Source of the DNA: an uncultured Pirellula sp.
Lineage (GTDB): Bacteria > Planctomycetota > Planctomycetia > Pirellulales > Pirellulaceae
DNA length: 64,000 bases
NCBI GenBank assembly: GCA_903858115.1
Contig: CAIOHR010000055.1
Coordinates: forward strand, 124,001-188,000
Direction of reading: 5' to 3'
Part shown: in pieces, positions 53,621 to 63,956 of the stretch
Layout: every line of letters starts with the position of its first letter
How positions within the stretch are numbered: position 1 is the stretch's first letter
Made by a program: the position numbers and the translations under genes
Notes under the pieces: model-generated
What the model was told of the DNA's origin: nothing
Databases searched by the model: none
Seen by the model: the letters and a program-made list of their open reading frames with translations, nothing else

Positions 53621-53971
53621 TCAAGGAACAAAGGCCGTGATTACCAACTCGGCGCGGTAGCCAGGGGCTGCCAACGCGGGATGCGAGCATGCTCTGGAGG
53701 GTGCAAAACCGTCGGGGATCCATGCATCCCACAGCGCGTTAAACGTCCCCAAATCCTCTGGGTATGGAAGATAAATTAGCACTTGGACCAAATTTTTGCG
53801 ATTCGTCCCCAACATTTCGCAACGCAGGTCGACCTGTTCGAATAGCATTTTAAACTGCTCCTCGGGCGGCAATTCTGCGTTGTCGGGCACCTCGACGAAG
53901 TAAGCTAAATTGCCAACAACCACTGCATCTGACCAACGTTTTGTGACTCCGTATCGTTTCGGTGTTTCCAT
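53621..53971 (-). CDS. RidA/YjgF-family protein
   Basis: 116 residues from ATG 53971 (CAGGG upstream); ATG 53995 would add eight residues. Family segments: KRWSDAVVVGNLAYFVEVPD, QFKMLFEQVDLRCEMLGTNRKNLVQVLIYL and ACSHPALAAPGYRAELVITAF, the last holding the conserved Arg and Cys surroundings of the active site. RidA hydrolyses reactive enamine/imine intermediates; this is the expected role. It is 109 bp upstream of, and on the same strand as, the sigma factor gene. Confidence 0.88.
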   Translation of the reverse strand: METPKRYGVTKRWSDAVVVGNLAYFVEVPDNAELPPEEQFKMLFEQVDLRCEMLGTNRKNLVQVLIYLPYPEDLGTFNALWDAWIPDGFAPSRACSHPALAAPGYRAELVITAFVP

Positions 53972-54141
53972 AAGCCCTGTTCTTTGGTTCGTCAATCTTG
54001 TGCGGAGTCGTAAACGGTGTCGTTACCCATCCATGAATTGTCTCTATCGACTCCGAGGCCGCAATGATGACATCTGCCTCATTTTCGAGAAAATGTTAGA
54101 ATGTGACATACGCTAAGCGGTTCGCAGACAAGGAAATCGGA

Positions 54142-56082
54142 ATGAAACAAGTGTCGAAGAAGCTCTCGCTATTGGTGGTTCTCGCCGCCAGTTGGCTCTC
54201 TATCGGTAGCCTGGCTATTGCGCAACTCAACGCGTTCGGCGGTGGCGGATTCGATGTTGGCTCGGGTGCTCCTATCACCGCGGAGGCTGTGATCGTCGCA
54301 GCCGAAGGTGATCAACCCGCCATACTCGTGGTGACCGCTAAAATTGAGGATGGCTACAAAACCTATTCGATTAATCAACCACCCGGCGGACCCGTCCAGA
54401 CCAAAATCAAAATCACGACATCCGACAAATTCGTAGTCGGCGCATTCAAGTCAGTCGAAGAACCAAAAATCCATCCCGAACCTGTCTTTGATAATCTGCT
54501 TGTCGAAGAGCACTCTATCTCGGTTTCTTGGTATGCCCCTTTAAGCCTCGGCAAAGACGTCGATGCCGCAAGTTTGGAAATCAAGGGAAAGGTCAACGCG
54601 CAAGCGTGCAATGACACGGGGTGCTTACCTCCCAAAGATCATCCCTTCACAGCCAAACTGGGAAAATCGCCCGTCAAATTGCCTAAGGTGAAACCGATCG
54701 ATCCTATAAAAGCGGATCCTCCAACGGTCGATCCTCCGAAGGTCGATGACACAATAATTCAAACTTCGGAAGACAGCCAAGCGCCACCCCTTCCTACAGG
54801 AACTCCAAGAACTGACTATGATGTGAAAAAGTTATCCCCGCTTTCGCAAAGTTCAACTTCTTCCTCGTTGCCATTGATGATTGGGGCCGCAATCCTGGCG
54901 GGATTTATATTGAACTTCATGCCCTGTGTGTTGCCTGTGATCGGATTGAAACTGCTTTCCTTTCTCGAACAAGGTGGCAGGAATTCGCACCGAGTGCTGA
55001 TGCTCAACGTGTGGTATTCGCTGGGGATTTTGAGCGTCTTCTGGATTCTGGCAGGTATCGCAATCGTCTTGCGACTATGGTTCGGGCAAACGTTTGGTTG
55101 GGGACAACAATTTAGGTACGACGGTTTCAACATCGCGCTGATCTCGATCGTTTTCGTGATGGCTTTGAGCTTCTTGGGTGTCTGGGAGATACCGATTCCA
55201 GGTTTCGCTGGCAGTCGCAATGCTCAACAACTCGCCGCAAAAGAAGGGGCGCTCGGCGCGTTTATCAAAGGCATGATCACCACACTCTTGGCGACTCCCT
55301 GCAGTGGGCCTTTCTTAGGCACGGCTGTTGGCTTCGCCTTGGGTTCTAGCCCTATGATCACGTTTACGATCTTTACGTTTATGGGATTGGGAATGGCCTC
55401 TCCGTATATTCTTATCGGGCTTCAACCCAAGCTCATGCGATTCCTACCAAAGCCTGGACCATGGATGGATACTTTCAAACAGGTCATGGGCTTCGTCCTC
55501 ATCGGAACCGTTCTATGGCTGATGCTCCCTGTCGATGCCCCTTTGCTCATGCCTACGTTGATTTTGCTCGCGGGACTATCAGCGGCCTGTTGGTGGATCG
55601 GTCGAACGCCAGCTTATGCAGAGCGAAGCCAGAAACTAATGGCCTGGGGACAAGCGTCTTTGTTCACTGCGTTTATCGGATGGTTTGCATTTGCGATGCC
55701 ACAAGTGACGGATCCATTGCCTTGGCGAAAATTCACGATGGCTCAATTCGTGAACGACGTGAATGGGAATAAAACGGTGCTGGTCGAATTCACAGCGGAA
55801 TGGTGTGCAACATGCAAAGTGCTCAAGGCCGCCAATCTAGATCGATCGAAAACAAAGGCCACGATCACATCAAACAACGTGGTCGTATACGAGGTAGACA
55901 TCGATCGTATTTCCGAAGAGGAACGGGAGTTCTTTACGAAGATGCAACCGAGTGGTGGTGTTCCTCTCGTGGCAATTTTCCCGGCAGGCAAAAAGTATGA
56001 ACCCTACAACTTTGGTAATGGTTACACCCAATCGCAAATCCTCGAAGCCTTGAAGCAAGCGGGACCATCCAAGCCTAACTAA
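54142..56082 (+). CDS. dsbD: DsbD-family thiol:disulfide interchange protein
   Basis: 646 residues from ATG 54142 (AAGGAA upstream, good signal peptide). Order: signal (1-27), DsbD N-terminal domain (about 38-155), Pro-rich linker with PPTVDPPKVDD repeats (about 190-215), membrane domain with the Cys-containing helices NFMPCVLPVIGLKLL and ATPCSGPFLGTAVGFALG, and a thioredoxin-like C-terminal domain with CATC at 555-558. It carries electrons from cytoplasmic thioredoxin to periplasmic substrates. It is divergent from ridA. Confidence 0.93.
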   Translation: MKQVSKKLSLLVVLAASWLSIGSLAIAQLNAFGGGGFDVGSGAPITAEAVIVAAEGDQPAILVVTAKIEDGYKTYSINQPPGGPVQTKIKITTSDKFVVGAFKSVEEPKIHPEPVFDNLLVEEHSISVSWYAPLSLGKDVDAASLEIKGKVNAQACNDTGCLPPKDHPFTAKLGKSPVKLPKVKPIDPIKADPPTVDPPKVDDTIIQTSEDSQAPPLPTGTPRTDYDVKKLSPLSQSSTSSSLPLMIGAAILAGFILNFMPCVLPVIGLKLLSFLEQGGRNSHRVLMLNVWYSLGILSVFWILAGIAIVLRLWFGQTFGWGQQFRYDGFNIALISIVFVMALSFLGVWEIPIPGFAGSRNAQQLAAKEGALGAFIKGMITTLLATPCSGPFLGTAVGFALGSSPMITFTIFTFMGLGMASPYILIGLQPKLMRFLPKPGPWMDTFKQVMGFVLIGTVLWLMLPVDAPLLMPTLILLAGLSAACWWIGRTPAYAERSQKLMAWGQASLFTAFIGWFAFAMPQVTDPLPWRKFTMAQFVNDVNGNKTVLVEFTAEWCATCKVLKAANLDRSKTKATITSNNVVVYEVDIDRISEEEREFFTKMQPSGGVPLVAIFPAGKKYEPYNFGNGYTQSQILEALKQAGPSKPN

Positions 56083-56163
56083 ATTGAGTTTGGCACTCAT
56101 GCGGAAAAGGCAATTAGACTGAGGGATTTACACTTCGGTACGAATCGAATCACTAGGAAAAGA

Positions 56164-57051
56164 ATGCACGAAAAGCACTTTGGTTACCTGCGTGCAATCA
56201 GTGCATACACGCTTTGGGGAGTTTTTCCGCTTTACTGGAAATTGATGCCAGAAGTCGGATCTGTCGAAGTGATTTGCCACCGCATTGTGTTCTCCCTCAT
56301 CACACTCGTCGCCTGCATTACGTTAGTTCGGCAATGGGATAGTATTGCTGAAGTGTTGAAAGATCGAAATCGACTCTTGCTCTGCACACTCGCCGCCGTT
56401 TTGATCAGCATCAATTGGCTCGTTTTCATCTGGTCGGTTCAAAATGGCTACGTCATCGAGGGAAGCCTCGGATACTTTATCAACCCACTTCTAACCGTGT
56501 TGTTGGCGGTCGTGTTGTTTCGGGAGCGGATCAGTCGTTTGCAATGGATCTCGATTGCATTGGCATTTCTTGGTGTGGCCATTATGACTGTGGAAGCAGG
56601 ACGATTTCCATGGATTGCATTCTTGCTTTCAACTTCGTTCGCTTCCTACGCGGCTGTAAAGAAGAAGACAACACTTCCAGCCATCGCTGGTCTAGGAATG
56701 GAAACTGCGATCCTGGCTCCAATCGCAATCGGTCTGTTGTTTTACTTCTTGCGTATGCAGCACACAGCCGCGAGTCGATCGACCACTACCTGGAGTCTGT
56801 TGGCATTGGGAGGGCCAATTACCACGCTACCGCTCGTCTTATTTGCATCAGCAGCCCAAAAGGTCCCCTTGGTTGCGATGGGGATGCTGCAGTATGTCGG
56901 GCCATCTTTACAGTTCCTACTGGGATTTTTTTGGTTTCGAGAAGAGGTGACTAGAGGGCGCTTTGTCGGCTTTGTTCTCGTTTGGCTAGCCCTAGCATTG
57001 TTCACTTGGGTAACGATTCTTCTCGAACGAGAGAAACGTTCAGCACAATAA
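56164..57051 (+). CDS. rarD: RarD-type EamA transporter
   Basis: 295 residues with about ten hydrophobic helices. RarD landmarks: AYTLWGVFPLYWKLM, EVICHRIVFSL, NWLVFIWSVQNGYVIEGSLGYFINPL and LQYVGPSLQFLLGFF. RarD proteins belong to the drug/metabolite transporter superfamily; substrates are mostly unestablished. It lies 81 bp after dsbD, possibly co-transcribed, and is convergent with the VWA protein gene. Confidence 0.9.
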   Translation: MHEKHFGYLRAISAYTLWGVFPLYWKLMPEVGSVEVICHRIVFSLITLVACITLVRQWDSIAEVLKDRNRLLLCTLAAVLISINWLVFIWSVQNGYVIEGSLGYFINPLLTVLLAVVLFRERISRLQWISIALAFLGVAIMTVEAGRFPWIAFLLSTSFASYAAVKKKTTLPAIAGLGMETAILAPIAIGLLFYFLRMQHTAASRSTTTWSLLALGGPITTLPLVLFASAAQKVPLVAMGMLQYVGPSLQFLLGFFWFREEVTRGRFVGFVLVWLALALFTWVTILLEREKRSAQ

Positions 57052-57091
57052 ATGGACAGTCGTGAAATAGACAATCGCGCAGACTATTGGT

Positions 57092-59314
57092 CTACAACAT
57101 CCCGATCCATTTGCGACCGATCCAAAATGCAGTCAGCAATACGGCCAACACGGTCATCATCCAAGGATGAGCCCAGAGCTGCCAACGCTTTACCATGGAT
57201 GGCGGATCGGGCACTTGCCCCACAAGCTGGACGAGAGTTGACAATCGATCGACGGCCACGGTTTCTCCTCGACTGACCTTGGATATTTCTTCGAGGATCT
57301 TTGGCTTTGCAGCAAGTCCTATACGCTCTTGGCTTGTTCCCTGAACAAAGAAGGTTGCCTCCAACTTTGCACCTGTGTCGCGACTCGCGATGAGTACTTT
57401 GTGAAGCCCTGGTTCTTTGGTCGGATACCTTCCTTCAAACAATCCCCAGCTTTCCGTGCCTGCACTCTGCAATCGAACGACTTCTGCTTTGCCGCTCGGC
57501 GTCTCAATTTTTGCCGTGACCTCGCCGGTTACTAAGGGTTCGCCGGTGTTGCTCATGACGTTTGCCTTTAGCGAGATGGCTTGCCCAACATTGGGCTGAT
57601 CAGGCGAATAGTAAAATCGAATGGACTCCCCCTTTGCCATATTGCGTTGATAAGCCATCCAACGCACTACTTGGCCCCAGAATCGGTAATGATACTTGTC
57701 TTCAACACCCTTTCGCCAACGCCATGCGCCATCGGTGGCCATAAATAATACCTTGCCTGCACCAAATGTCTTGGTCACGATCATCGGTAGCCGGCCGAAC
57801 TCGTTCGAGGTTTCCTGATGGACGCTCAGTGTTTCCGTTCCTGCCTTGGCTCGAATCACAGGTGCATGCCATTGAAAACCGGGTAGAGTCGACCAGACAC
57901 TGAGGTTCTCGTCTTCGGTATCTGCTAATTTGGTTAGCAAGCTCCGACGTCCTGATTCTGTTAGCTCAAAATGCATCGAATCCCGTTGACCGTATCCTGC
58001 AGGCGAATTCGAATCCACTACCACAGGGATCAACGACTCAAGTTTCGTATCCGCAAGGGACAATTGGTTTCCTTGTGGGCCAGGCAAAAAAACCAACCCG
58101 CTCGCTTGGAACTCCACCAACCCCTGGAGCAATTTGCATTGCTCCTCTGTAAGTTGATTGTTACCGACTCCGATGTCCCCGAGGAATACAACGTCATACT
58201 TCGAGAGCTCTTCTTGAGTGTTAGGAAACTCCTTCAAGTAATCTCGGTTACCACCTCCCACTTTACTCAGCTCTTGATGTAGAAGCAGACAAGACACTTC
58301 AACGCCTGGATCACGTGACAATGCGTTTCGCAGATAGCGATACTCCCAGCGCGGATATGTCTCGATCACCAACACTTGGAGCTTCTCTTGCCGAATGGCG
58401 ATCGGAGCCGAAAGAGAATTGTTGGAGTTGAGTAACTCCTCGGGATGTTGGGGTAAATCGACTTGGATCGTGTAATCCCCCGCTTCTTTTGGAAGCCAAA
58501 CGACGGAGTCTGAAGTTCTCCCCATCGCCGCAATACGAACCTCCTGCGTCATCTTCTCCCCGTCTGACGCGACCACCGTTACATTGGCCACATGATCTCG
58601 AGGAAAAGATGATTCAATTGTAAAAGGAATTCGAAGCGATTTGCCAGCGATCCCGAACGTAGGTACCTCCAAACTCAGCATCTCCAAATCGGGCAAACGC
58701 TTTGGCGAACCGATCGGAACCGTGAAGATTGGAATACCCATCGAGCGATACTTCATCGCGGCATTGATCGGCGCACTCCCTGTCGTCCAATCTCCATCGG
58801 AAGCCAGCACCACAGCTTGCGTTCTATCAGTAGCGTCAATGGCCCCATCAAGTGCTGCATGCAGGTCTGTGCCAGGAACCGCTTCACCATCGGCAGGAAA
58901 TTGTCGAATATCTATTTGGAATCGTTGCGAGATGGATTTCCATGTGTCTGTCAGCAACAAAGGCTGCGTCGCCTCCGATCGAGATACTACGCGGTTTCCA
59001 TCGCCACGCTTCGCAACGGATGCACTAGCAACATCCTGCGTTTCCATACTCCGAGATCGATCGACGAGCACCACTAGTCTAGGTTTTTCCGTGGGGCGAA
59101 ACTCTTGAGTCCATTCGGGCTGATTCAACAAAACGATGATCGCGCCGATTACAAAGCAGCGAAGCGTTTCTAACCCGAGAACATCCGATCGATATTTACT
59201 GCGCCGCCAGTTCCAATAGCTGAGAGTAATCGCAATCGACAGCGTGCAGCAACTTACGGCCACAAGCCAAGGTGCCGAAGAAAAGGTCAAGAAGTTTTGT
59301 TGCGAGCTGTCCAT
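57092..59314 (-). CDS. Membrane protein with VWA domain and GATase-like region
   Basis: 740 residues. Two N-terminal helices (about 16-34 and 52-66), a VWA domain with MIDAS VDRSRSM (D85, S87, S89) and VVLASDGDWT, a beta-sandwich segment (about 210-300), a class I glutamine amidotransferase-like fold starting QVLVIETYPRWEYRYLRNAL (about 310-510), another beta domain, and a C-terminal helix (about 715-735). This arrangement is common in planctomycete proteins next to BatA-type and MoxR-type genes. A BatA-like start lies at the right edge of the window. No catalytic Cys of a real amidotransferase was identified. Confidence 0.87.
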   Translation of the reverse strand: MDSSQQNFLTFSSAPWLVAVSCCTLSIAITLSYWNWRRSKYRSDVLGLETLRCFVIGAIIVLLNQPEWTQEFRPTEKPRLVVLVDRSRSMETQDVASASVAKRGDGNRVVSRSEATQPLLLTDTWKSISQRFQIDIRQFPADGEAVPGTDLHAALDGAIDATDRTQAVVLASDGDWTTGSAPINAAMKYRSMGIPIFTVPIGSPKRLPDLEMLSLEVPTFGIAGKSLRIPFTIESSFPRDHVANVTVVASDGEKMTQEVRIAAMGRTSDSVVWLPKEAGDYTIQVDLPQHPEELLNSNNSLSAPIAIRQEKLQVLVIETYPRWEYRYLRNALSRDPGVEVSCLLLHQELSKVGGGNRDYLKEFPNTQEELSKYDVVFLGDIGVGNNQLTEEQCKLLQGLVEFQASGLVFLPGPQGNQLSLADTKLESLIPVVVDSNSPAGYGQRDSMHFELTESGRRSLLTKLADTEDENLSVWSTLPGFQWHAPVIRAKAGTETLSVHQETSNEFGRLPMIVTKTFGAGKVLFMATDGAWRWRKGVEDKYHYRFWGQVVRWMAYQRNMAKGESIRFYYSPDQPNVGQAISLKANVMSNTGEPLVTGEVTAKIETPSGKAEVVRLQSAGTESWGLFEGRYPTKEPGLHKVLIASRDTGAKLEATFFVQGTSQERIGLAAKPKILEEISKVSRGETVAVDRLSTLVQLVGQVPDPPSMVKRWQLWAHPWMMTVLAVLLTAFWIGRKWIGML

Positions 59315-59383
59315 CGGCCAACATCATACCTCAAAAACATGCCGGCTTGAACATTCGCAATTCAACAATTGCTATCCCCAATC

Positions 59384-60598
59384 TTACTTGGGCAAAATAC
59401 TAACCAGTGCGTTAGTCAAGCCCGTCGCCATGTCGTTTTGGCCATCCCATGCCCACATGTTGCGTGCCAAGTCCGTCATGAGAACACCGCCGAGGCACAT
59501 CAACAATAGGATTCCCAACAGCAACATCACGTCAACCGTGGTGTAGGGCGTTTCAGGAATTGCTCGGAATCCTGCTGAAGCCGCCATACCGGCCGCTTCC
59601 TCGCCTCCAAAGCCATCGAATCCGCCTCCTTCTTGAACTGGATCGAATCCGCCACCGCCGAACTCACCCGGCATGCCGCCAAATTCACTAGAATCTTCTA
59701 GCTCGATGACTTGCGATCCACTATCTTCGTCGGCTTCGATTCCACCGGAGGGAGTCAATTGAAACTCTTCACCTTGCGAGAAATCGACCAATGCACCGCT
59801 GCCTAGACCATTCACTCCACTAGCCGATCCGACATTGGAACCAACGCCACTTCCGACTTCCCCACCGAGATCGAGACCCGATATACCAGTTCCTGCCAAA
59901 TCCAATGGTTCGTCTTCTAAAGATAAACCGCTATCGGACGGGCTCATGAGATTGATACCGCTTTCCGAGGCAAGACCGACTCCTGAATCGGATCCAAGCA
60001 CCAAATCATCTTCGTCATCTTCTGATAGTTCTAATTCCGATCCAAGACCGCTTCCAATGGGAGAAGAACCCGGACCCATCTTGACTTTCGAGTCCAAAAC
60101 TCCAGATCCTAACGACGGTTTTACTCCGCTCGAAACGGCTTCATCATCGATAAGCTTTAGGTCGCTACCAAGGTCGAGATCGGAGCCCTGATTGCTTTCC
60201 TTTGCCAAATTAAGATCGCTATTGGCAGATGGCTTTTGAACAAGTCGAACTCCGCTGCCACTCTTTGGATCAGCAACCAATTTTACATCGCTTCCGACGC
60301 GGCTGCCGTCCCCCATCAGCTTCAGATCACTGCCAAGTCCAATCTCGCTGGAGCTGGCATCTTTACCAGAAGGTCCAGCCTGACGTTCCGAAACAAGAAT
60401 CGAAGATCCGCCTGCTTCTTCATCGAGGGCGTCCCCTTGCAGTTCCGCTTGAACCCGTTCGATTTCTTCTTCCTTAAATTTCCAAGAGGTGCCATCTCGA
60501 TAACCAAATATTTCGCCGCGGGAACGCATTTCGACGAGTTCTTCGGTAGATATCCCGAGAATCTTAGCGGCTTGCTCAATCGATACGTAGTTTGCCAT
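59384..60598 (-). CDS. Membrane-anchored HTH protein with GSD-type repeats
   Basis: 404 residues. Residues 1-52 are an excisionase/MerR-like HTH (YVSIEQAAKILGISTEELVE, then GTSWKFKEEEIERV). Residues about 65-270 are a Gly/Ser/Asp/Leu-rich repeat region with at least ten variants of GSDLKL or GSGVKL (GLGSDLKLMGDGS, VGSDVKLV, GSGVRLV, QGSDLDLGSDLKLID, GSGLGSELEL). Residues about 290-340 are acidic and Gly-rich. A transmembrane helix follows near 354-374 (DVMLLLGILLLMCLGGVLM). A DNA-binding-like N-terminus tethered to the membrane by a long repeat stalk is the reading from sequence; target unknown. Confidence 0.8.
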   Translation of the reverse strand: MANYVSIEQAAKILGISTEELVEMRSRGEIFGYRDGTSWKFKEEEIERVQAELQGDALDEEAGGSSILVSERQAGPSGKDASSSEIGLGSDLKLMGDGSRVGSDVKLVADPKSGSGVRLVQKPSANSDLNLAKESNQGSDLDLGSDLKLIDDEAVSSGVKPSLGSGVLDSKVKMGPGSSPIGSGLGSELELSEDDEDDLVLGSDSGVGLASESGINLMSPSDSGLSLEDEPLDLAGTGISGLDLGGEVGSGVGSNVGSASGVNGLGSGALVDFSQGEEFQLTPSGGIEADEDSGSQVIELEDSSEFGGMPGEFGGGGFDPVQEGGGFDGFGGEEAAGMAASAGFRAIPETPYTTVDVMLLLGILLLMCLGGVLMTDLARNMWAWDGQNDMATGLTNALVSILPK

Positions 60599-60727
60599 GC
60601 CTTGGTAACTTCACTGAAGAAATTGGTGGGAAAAGGGTCCTATTAAATTAATCTACGCTCCTCGTGGATTCTAGACTGGCAAAAAAGATAAAACAGGGAA
60701 AAAGGACCGTTGATGCGGGTTATTCCA

Positions 60728-62068
60728 CTAAAGTCCCAGCAAACCCTTAGCTTTCTTGATCAAGCCAATTGCCTGTTCAGCTGTAGGAGCTTCTGCAATC
60801 AACCTCACAATCGGTTCGGTATTGCTTGCCCGAAGCAATATCCACTGGTCATCCCAATCGAGTCGAACGCCATCGAGCTGACTGATATTCTTGGCTCCCA
60901 TCCCGTTTTCCAGGACTTTCAAGGATTCCATCAAGACATCTTTCGACATCGTCATCTTGTCCTTGATCATGGTCATTGGAGGAAATGATGAAACGATTTG
61001 CTCCACAGTTTTCTTGGATTTGGCCATGAGCTCCAAAATTTGAGCCATCCCCACAAAGCTGTCCCGAATCAAACCAACTTTTGGATCGATGGGGCCTCCG
61101 CTGCCTTCACCACCGTAGATCGCATTATTTGCCAAAATGCCGTCCGCTACATTGGCTTCACCGACAGCGGTCTGAACAAACGGAACATTGTGCTTTTCCG
61201 CAAGCCAACGGGTCAAATTGCTAGAGGCACAATTGGTTACCAATGGGCCTTTCTCCTTCGAAAGCCGACCGAGCGCGCAGAGGACGGCAGTATATTCTTC
61301 TCCAATAAAGTGGCCGTTGGCATCGATGACGGCCAAGCGATCTGCGTCTGGATCTTGGCAGAATCCTATGTCAAAGGGCCCTTGGGCAACGATACTACAG
61401 ACGGAACCCAGGTTTTCCGCAATTGGCTCGGGTGGGTGGTCAAATAAACCTGTTGCAGCGTCCCCTAGCACCGTCACTTCACAGCCAAGTTCGCGAAGTA
61501 AGACCGCTCCCAAAATCCCCCCAGCACCATGGTTGGAATCCAAGAGAACTTTGAACTTTGCCTTTCGAATCATGGGAACGTCGACGGTTGCCAGCACCGC
61601 ATTTCCATGAATTTCGTGCGGATTGCCGACCCGTATTCGCTTGCCCAACGATTCAACTCCGACCCAATTTGTGGAATTTGCGTTGTACGATTCGAGCACT
61701 TTTTTGCCTGGACCGGCGGACAAAACACGCCCATCCGGGCCAAACAACTTCATCCCGTTGTAAGGGGGCGGATTGTGGCTCGCAGACACCTGGATTCCTC
61801 CAGCGGCTCGTAAATGCCTGACGTTGAGGCCGGCGGTTGGCGTGCTGGCAACGTCCAAATCCAAGCAATCGCGACCATGAGCTATAATGGCTGAGGCGAT
61901 GGCGTCCACCAACATCGGGCCGCTGACCCGCCCATCCCGAGCGAGAACAACAGGGCCTTTTTCCAGGGAACAGCAGAGGGCTGATGCAAATCGAACCGCG
62001 ATATTCGGGGTGAGCTCGGATCCGATGATTCCCCGGAGACCACTGATGCTGATGATGGGATCGGCCAT
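60728..62068 (-). CDS. glmM: Phosphoglucosamine mutase
   Basis: 446 residues from ATG 62068 (an upstream in-frame ATG at 62155 would add 29 unrelated residues). The catalytic phosphoserine motif is IQVSASHNPPPYNGMKLFG. The metal-binding loop is DPDADRLAVID, the sugar-binding segment is GGEGSGGPI, and the phosphate-binding end is RASNTEPIVRLIAEA. It interconverts glucosamine 6- and 1-phosphate for UDP-GlcNAc synthesis. It should act in cell-envelope precursor supply. Confidence 0.92.
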   Translation of the reverse strand: MADPIISISGLRGIIGSELTPNIAVRFASALCCSLEKGPVVLARDGRVSGPMLVDAIASAIIAHGRDCLDLDVASTPTAGLNVRHLRAAGGIQVSASHNPPPYNGMKLFGPDGRVLSAGPGKKVLESYNANSTNWVGVESLGKRIRVGNPHEIHGNAVLATVDVPMIRKAKFKVLLDSNHGAGGILGAVLLRELGCEVTVLGDAATGLFDHPPEPIAENLGSVCSIVAQGPFDIGFCQDPDADRLAVIDANGHFIGEEYTAVLCALGRLSKEKGPLVTNCASSNLTRWLAEKHNVPFVQTAVGEANVADGILANNAIYGGEGSGGPIDPKVGLIRDSFVGMAQILELMAKSKKTVEQIVSSFPPMTMIKDKMTMSKDVLMESLKVLENGMGAKNISQLDGVRLDWDDQWILLRASNTEPIVRLIAEAPTAEQAIGLIKKAKGLLGL

Positions 62069-62306
62069 GATGAAATGGAGAGGCTTAGAGGCTGGTGGAA
62101 AAATCGATACAGTTGGTAGGTCTTGCACTCCGGAGCCCCGGCAATTGCTTGACACTGGAATTTAGTCAACTTAACATCAATTTGCCGAAAGATTTGTCAG
62201 GATTTCGGAGTTTTGCCAACTAAGATATGGCGAAGCGTCGTTTGCAACATTCAGGACGACTTGGCGTACTTTTCATCTCAACCTCGTTCCACCTTAGGCT
62301 GGCTTC

Positions 62307-63818
62307 ATGGAAATGTATCTAGTGTGGGGAGTTATTCTCCTTTCCTTGATTGCCTTTATCGTGTTTTTGGTAAAGGGTTTTAAGGGCTGGGGCGTTTGGA
62401 TGACGATTGGGTTTGTCGTACTATTCCTCGAATGTTGGGCATTCATCATCTTTTCTGCGGGAGTGAATGCCAAACGTATTGCTGCCGTGAAGATGCACGA
62501 CACGCTTTACAACGATCTCAAGAAATTGACCGTCCAACGCGACGAAGAACTGTTTGGCAAGGCTTTTGATCCGGCTCCAGATATGCAACGTTTTGTACCG
62601 CTTTCGAACGAATTGCATCGTTTGATCTTGGAACGAGGTCGAGCATGGAGAGGTGCCAGAGTAACGGCCGCGACGCCTGCATCAGCAACGGTCATTTTCC
62701 CGACAGAACTTGCGAATAATCCGCCTGATGCGCCTGCTCCCGAAGCCGCCGCCGCCGTACCAGCCCCAGCCGCCGCGCCAGGCCAAGAGCTAATCGCGCC
62801 AAATAGCGTCGTCTATGTTTTCGGAGAAGATCAGCAGATGGTCCCTCGCGTGTATCTCGGCGAGTATAAAGTCACCACCGTCGCAAACGCATTGGTTACG
62901 ATCGTTCCTACTTCGCCCCTTTCGCAAGCCCAGCTCGGTGCACTGAATCAGAGCGCCACATGGGCAATCTATGAAATGATGCCTCTCGACTCGCACACTG
63001 CATTCGCAAAGGCAGGCGCACAGGCAACCAAAGAAGAGATCTTCGGAAATATGGACCCGGAAGAACTTTCGAATCTACTCCGCATCCCACTCGAATTAGC
63101 AAAACAAGAACCGAATACTCTCGATATCAATCGAGGAATCAAAGCTCGAGTCTTGCAGTCCTATCTTCGCGACGGAATCCAGGCCCCCGAAGGTACCGCT
63201 CTCGAATCGTCAGTCTACGAAGTGACTTTTTTAAAGGACTACACAGAAGTCGTCGATTCAACCGACAAACGGAAAGCAACCGAAGGTGGCTATTTCGATA
63301 TGAGCGGAAGATCCGTGGATGCGCGACTCATGCGTGAAGAAGGAGTCGAAGCATTTACCTTTAAAGAAGGTGATGAGTATCGGCTGGATGGATTGAAAGC
63401 CAAGGAGCTTGAAAAGGAAGGAGTTGTCAAGCTGGGGGCACAGATATTCGTTCGACCTCTAAACGATTACGAGTTCAGCTTCCGAGATCTCCGTCGACTG
63501 ACTTTGGCTGCCATGCAAAATGCGATTTTGGTGAATCGTGAAATCGAGGTGGTCAACCGCACCGAAAAGATCTCCCGAGAGGAACTGATCAAGGGTGAAG
63601 AAAATGGACGCAAATTTCTTCTTGACAAAGGAATGTACGACAAAGAGATGGCCATTATTCAGTCAGAGCAACAGCGACTCCAGAATGAAGTGAACGCGAA
63701 AAAAGCCGAACTCAGTCAGCTTTATGCGAAATTAGTGGAGTACCACGCGAAGTTGGTTAGCAGTCAGGCCGGTCTATCCAAGCCGATCAACGGAACGCCT
63801 GTTTTGGTTTCTCCCTAG
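62307..63818 (+). CDS. Large membrane-anchored coiled-coil protein of unknown function
   Basis: 503 residues. Two hydrophobic helices near residues 4-24 and 32-52, then a mostly soluble region. An Ala/Pro-rich linker (about 145-165, AAAAVPAPAAAP) separates a first domain from a second that starts NSVVYVFGEDQQMVPRVYLG. A C-terminal coiled coil runs from about 450 to 490 (QSEQQRLQNEVNAKKAELSQL). No known domain was recognised. It is divergent from glmM across about 240 bp. Confidence 0.75.
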   Translation: MEMYLVWGVILLSLIAFIVFLVKGFKGWGVWMTIGFVVLFLECWAFIIFSAGVNAKRIAAVKMHDTLYNDLKKLTVQRDEELFGKAFDPAPDMQRFVPLSNELHRLILERGRAWRGARVTAATPASATVIFPTELANNPPDAPAPEAAAAVPAPAAAPGQELIAPNSVVYVFGEDQQMVPRVYLGEYKVTTVANALVTIVPTSPLSQAQLGALNQSATWAIYEMMPLDSHTAFAKAGAQATKEEIFGNMDPEELSNLLRIPLELAKQEPNTLDINRGIKARVLQSYLRDGIQAPEGTALESSVYEVTFLKDYTEVVDSTDKRKATEGGYFDMSGRSVDARLMREEGVEAFTFKEGDEYRLDGLKAKELEKEGVVKLGAQIFVRPLNDYEFSFRDLRRLTLAAMQNAILVNREIEVVNRTEKISREELIKGEENGRKFLLDKGMYDKEMAIIQSEQQRLQNEVNAKKAELSQLYAKLVEYHAKLVSSQAGLSKPINGTPVLVSP

Positions 63819-63956
63819 GCTATTGCTCTCTCTCGGCACTCTCCCGCAAGTTCACGATCAATTTGTCAACATTCTTGACTTAGAGTCAGGATAATTGCAT
63901 CCTAAGGGACTTTGTTCGAGTGCCGAGTTTGTTTGGGAGATTTCGATCGGACGCCG

